A stretch of 64,000 nt of DNA from Isoetes taiwanensis (lineage: Eukaryota > Streptophyta > Lycopodiopsida > Isoetales > Isoetaceae), in the NCBI GenBank assembly GCA_021234155.1, contig JAJEKV010000022.1, positions 3,724,830 to 3,788,829 on the forward strand, written 5' to 3'. The notes under the pieces are model-generated. The model worked only from the letters and a program-made list of their open reading frames with translations. It was not told the origin of the DNA and searched no databases. Shown one piece after another: positions 60,150 through 64,000 of this stretch (the stretch's first letter is position 1; each line of letters starts with the position of its first letter). The position numbers and the translations under genes are program-made.

Positions 60150-61034
60150 CGGTGCCCTATGCTATTCTTTTACAAGAGACAGGTTTTTGGCCTCTTCAAC
60201 ATTCTGCCATGAAGCGCCATCTCCACTATATCTGCAAGGTGCACCACATGGATGATGTTAGGTATCCTGTTCTTGCACTTGCCATGGCTGAATCTCCTCA
60301 GCGTTTGAAACGATGTTGGAAAGAGCATTGCACTACATGGTTTGCCCGTTGGGCTGTGCAACCAGAGCACTGCCTGATGCTTGTCAGTTCTGATCCTGAG
60401 CTTTTGCAATAATATCTTAATGGTCGTTTTTCTCAAAAGATATGGGACGTAGTTACTTTGGCCCAAGTGAAAACTGGTCATTATCATGCACACATAAATC
60501 CCACTCTGGCACCAGGGCCCCAAGCTTATTTGCTTGCTTCATTGTCCAGGAACAAGCTTGTAGCTATTGCATCAATTCGCCACGGGGTCCCCGCAATTAC
60601 GGATTGAGACAGGTAGATGGGAGGGGCCGCGAATTGCGAAGCGAGACTATGTGCTTTGTTGCCAATTCTGAGGTTATTAAAGATGAAAGCCATACTCTTC
60701 TGAGTTGCCCTGCTTTTGAGATAGTCCGGAATCATTTTTCGACCTTAGCATTCCATTCCACGCTTCCACAACTTCTCAGCGCACCATCTGTGCATGACTT
60801 GGCATTATACATACTTGAGGTTCTAGATAAGCGTGCGCAATTCGCGAGCCCTCGGTAGTCATTATCTAAGCTTGTCTAGTATCATCATTCTCGCAAAGGT
60901 TTTTCCCTTGAAAACCTTTCGGAGAGGGGGTTTTTAATCCTAGTAGTAATGATTGTACTAGCCCATTGTATGGGTCCCATGACCTATTGGTCTCCGTGGG
61001 CGTTAAAAAACTATTCTATTCTATTCTATTCTAC
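60150..61034 (+). pseudogene. LINE-2-type 3' fragment in unit 3 (best preserved)
   Basis: Continuous text for 86 residues (PYAILLQETGFWPLQHSAMK ... HCTTWFARWAVQPEHCLMLV), then KIWDVVTLAQVKTGHYHAHI, ALLPI...VIKDESHTLLSCPAFEIV, and the tail at 60969-61034. It serves as the reference that shows LINE-2 is continuous across element B. Confidence 0.82.
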
Positions 61035-62800
61035 TACAAAACGTCACTCAATTATCAGAGCTAAAGCGGTTGTGCTATACAACACGTGACCGACATCAAC
61101 AAGGCTCAAACTCACCAACATGATGTCCTCAGTTGCACTAACTAGAAACAAACCTGCATATATAAACTCTTTTATCCTCCTTCATTTAGTAGCAGGAAGC
61201 AAAACCTTAAAGAGATTGAAATCCGTGGCCAAGTGCCAAGTGCCTAGAAGAAGAAAATAGGAGAAGAAGCAGTCTGAAATGGACAAGATGGAGATTCAAT
61301 AATAAATGTTCATAGCATTTGAGATGCATGCCAAATATCCATCGTGGATGATATAAATTGTCACGTTTGACAAAATTTAAAGCTTTGTCACGTTTTTTGC
61401 ATTTGAATTTTTGTCACCCTTTGCAGACAAAGATTATTGTTGTCACAAGTGGAAAACATAAAACTCCATGACAAACTTTTTTGTTTGACAAATGCAAGCA
61501 TGATAAAAGGCCCTTGCGCCTTGTAGTGAGGTGTTGAGTAAGTTCTGATAAGAGTCCAATAGTGCATAGCATGATAAATATATGGGGATGTCTTGATAGA
61601 ATGGATCGCATAATGTGAAGTCTGATCATGTGAGACAAATCTGTATAGCACCAGCTTGAACATGGATCCCATGAACATACCTGGTCGGATGTGCCTCACG
61701 AAATTACTGGAATCCAATTATTCATATTGTTGTTACCAATGCTATCTTACAGTTTGGAAAAAAGAAGCTGCTTTTGGCTTTTTTCTGAGAATGTAATTAC
61801 ACATGGAAACCTTTATAAACAGCCAGTGCGAAAATTTTAAGAACTTTTTCTCAGAATAAAAAATTGATGGAAATCACCAACCAATCACAACCACTAGATG
61901 GATGATATTGCCTGCTAGATGGACTAATATGCTAAGAATATATTGAAACTAACTCTTTAACTAATGAATCGCCCCTTTAATAAAGGGCATTGGGCAATAA
62001 GGGAAAAATGAACGAAATACTACTGAAGCAAACATCTAGTTTTATTTGAGTCAATGTAAAGTCTTTTTTATCGAAGGAAATATAGGCACCCGATTTGGGC
62101 ATGGATTCGGAATTGTGAGCGAATACCTCCACGTGGTATTCGGCTTGCATGTTTCAGTTTTGTCTCAGTTTTTTTCTTTTAGCAGAATCCGGCAAGGGGA
62201 TATTCGACCCGCTCATTTCACCTCTGAATTTCAAGAACAGAATACGCCTATGTGATTTGATTCAAACCGCAGGTCGAATACTCTGTTCTGATTGAAACTG
62301 CAGGTCGATTCAAGGGGTATTCGACTCGTAAATAGCTTCAAATACAATCCATGTGGAGGAAGCTCTGTATTCTCAAATCTGAGGCTTAAAACTGTAAGCT
62401 TGAACCAGCAGGTAAAATTAGTAAAGCCGACAGAAGGGGCGAGAGAGAGGACGAGATTAGGGTGCCCGCCGATACATCGCCATGAGAAAATGCAGGGCGG
62501 TGGAATTTCTTGAACAATGGCAAGACCCATGGATCGAAAAAAGGCACCCTGAACTGGTCGAAAAGGCCTATTTGTATTGAGCATTTTTGGCGTGCCGAAA
62601 ATGTGCGGTCGGGTCCTCGCATGTTACGGTGTCTCATTTTTAGTGTCCTTTTGTCCACCCAAATTAGCACTATATTATGGGAAGAGGGAAATTCAAAATT
62701 AACGAGAATATTGGGGGGTGGTTGATTCCCCCTTTCTCGAGGGAGAGAGATCTCGTTTCTTTCTTTCCATCCATTTTTTGTTCAGGCTTCTTGTGATCCA

Positions 62801-62952
62801 ATGACTAATGACGAAGACAGGAGGCGGAAATGGCGTTTGCAGAAGCAACGGCAAAGAGCAAGCAAGATGAGGCAACAATTGTCAAATGAAAATTTAGACT
62901 GGAGTATTGAGCACCCAAAAAAGCAATTGCAACATGTAGCCTCCATAATCAC
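62801..62952 (+). other. Short basic open frame at the unit end (also 55901 and 59367)
   Basis: MTNDEDRRRKWRLQKQRQRA, then SKMRQQLSNENLDWSIEHPK, with a start codon in a reasonable context after a GC-richer block in each unit. The Arg/Gln-rich start followed by a hydrophilic stretch looks like the 5' exon of a larger gene (N-termini of Helitron-type or other plant transposon proteins can look like this), but it is cut at the unit boundary. The function is unknown. Confidence 0.35.
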
Positions 62953-63689
62953 GAAAACGTTTTTGGATTTGACATCATTATGCCAATGCTTGGACTGGAC
63001 TTCATTCTGCTCCTTGAAAGAGTAATTCTCTGCAAAGTCAACCACTGATACAATAGTATCATCAACAAACCTGTTCAGTAGTTGTCTAAACATGGCTTGC
63101 TGCCATTTATACCTGAAACTATGTGTCACAAACCCCTTTGCTTTAGATCTGAAGGTTTCCATCAAAACATTGGGTGAAGTCTGTAAATATTGATGCTCAA
63201 TTCTTTTTTTGGGTTTGCCATTTTTATCCTTACCAATTTCAATGTAGTCTATGTTCTCCCAAGTGATTTTTGAGAAACTGTCCTTTGTTTCTTCTTTTGG
63301 ATACCTTTCCATTTTGTCCACACCACATTTGCTGCAGGTTCCTGACAAGCATGCTTCATTGTGCCACACCTCACCTTTAGGCTTTGGGCAAACCATGCTT
63401 CTCCACATGTCACTGTTAGACTGTCAAACATGTCTTGCTGCATTGCACCCTACTTGGCTTGCCGTGTGGTCACATATCTTGCACTCACAGGTGCAATCTG
63501 CACCGTGCACCATGGACTTTTTTCTCATGTTCTTCACCCCTTCCCTCAGCATTGACATCCTCTCATGATAGACGCAACAACAGGTATTGAATTCAGATAG
63601 CTTTATAACAAAGTAAGGCTTTAATTTCTCGAAGGCTCTCTGCTTAATTTGAACATCTGGATTGTCTTGCTTGAAACTAGTGAAGAATT
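62953..63689 (-). pseudogene. Transposase copy C (element A family), partial
   Basis: Minus-strand exon starting at an AG acceptor near 63690: EFFTSFKQDNPDVQIKQRAF, EKLKPYF, NTCCCVYHERM, DCTCECKICDH, (frame change near 63420), VCPKPKGEVWHNEACLSGTC, SKCG, FVTHSFRYKWQQAMFRQLLN, TIVSVVDFAENYSFKEQNEV, QSKHWHNDVKSKNVFV. It then stops abruptly at the tandem array. It retains the first catalytic Asp (DFAENY) but lacks SDGC and HGKG. Its exon start corresponds to the intron/exon border at 37883 of copy A, so gene structure is conserved across copies. Confidence 0.88.
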
Positions 63690-63742
63690 CTATTTGCAGA
63701 ATAAGAACAGAAAACTACTTAGTAAATGCTAATGCTAATACC

Positions 63743-64000
63743 ACTAGAAAAAACAACTGCTAATGAATAGCAACTTAGAACTAATTACTGATTCCATTAG
63801 CATTACAACATACCCCTTAGCAAACCAAACCACTAACCAGTGCTAGAACATTGAGATGAAAGCATTGCTAATCTGTAGTGGTAGGTGGTGCTTCACTAAC
63901 TACAGATTAAGTTTAGTGCTAACATTGACAAAATTACTAACAGTGGAACAACATTAACGAAATTAGTAATATTAGCACTGTCATTTACAAAATCACTAAC
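63743..64000 (+). mobile_element. CACTA-like element, left end (runs off the window)
   Basis: CACTAGAAAAAACAACT at 63743, followed by dense GCTAAT/ATTAGC/GCTAAC subterminal motifs up to the window end, the layout of a CACTA terminus. The preceding TAC may be the 3-bp target duplication. It lies just upstream of the copy C exon, that is, in the equivalent of a transposase intron. The other end is not in the window. Confidence 0.6.

Larger units (their letters stand above)
59517..62952 (+). repeat. Tandem array, unit 3 (3436 bp)
   Basis: Third copy. Its right end joins transposase copy C directly (ATAATCAC then GAAAACG at 62953). A ~26-bp piece of the internal GTCACCCTTTGCAG duplication is missing near 61430, and an extra CCATCGTGGATG lies near 61340. 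Confidence 0.95.

Overview
This is a repeat-rich nuclear segment from a land plant. The only intact conventional gene is a two-exon GT92-family beta-1,4-galactan galactosyltransferase (GALS type), a plant cell-wall enzyme, at 23.8-25.3 kb. Almost everything else is transposable-element DNA in nested layers, as in large plant genomes (fern, lycophyte or gymnosperm are all possible; the sequence alone does not decide). No bacterial features, CRISPR array, tRNA or rRNA was seen.

Layout. 0-7.3 kb: T-rich DNA without genes, holding a 601-bp hAT-like MITE (2153-2753, 8-bp target duplication). 7.3-13.8 kb: an L1-type LINE on the minus strand, whose ORF2 has a single in-frame stop. A 1.76-kb Helitron (11504-13266) sits exactly in the ORF1-stop/ORF2-start overlap, and most of it is a 1.5-kb polypyrimidine tract. 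13.8-23.6 kb: a second Helitron 3' end, dispersed and tandem duplications, LINE-type 3' tails and no convincing gene. 23.8-25.3 kb: the GALS gene. 26-27.2 kb: LINE debris.

27.2-49.4 kb is the centre of interest. A 5'-truncated non-LTR retrotransposon (minus strand, 3' tail at 27240, reverse transcriptase up to 49407) is split twice by related TIR DNA transposons. Element B (27787-35485, 7.7 kb, 4-bp TSD AAAG) and element A (36181-48553, 12.4 kb, perfect 33-bp TIRs, 4-bp TSD GTCA) share one plan: a plus-strand multi-exon transposase facing a minus-strand coiled-coil/RING-like protein. A's transposase has the motifs DFAENY...SDGC...HGKGEHDG, a possible DDD triad, and a C-terminal domain. In A, the large intron is a 4.75-kb CACTA element (38302-43050, 3-bp TSD GTA); without it A would be 7.6 kb, the size of B. 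B also carries a decayed FCP1/NIF-type HAD phosphatase and an acidic low-complexity gene. The 4-bp TSD and DDD pattern fit the Sola superfamily, but that assignment is inference.

49.4-52.4 kb: two 5'-truncated copies of one L1-type LINE, one with a 14-bp TSD and one inserted inside a (GATA)n microsatellite. 52.6-62.95 kb: three tandem copies of a 3.47-kb unit, itself made of LINE fragments. 62.95-64 kb: a third transposase copy (C, minus strand), cut by the array and entered by the end of another CACTA-like element that runs off the window.

Many differences between array copies are CAG/CTG versus CG changes, which suggests base-calling or consensus errors at methylated CHG sites. Frameshifts in this window should therefore be read with caution.
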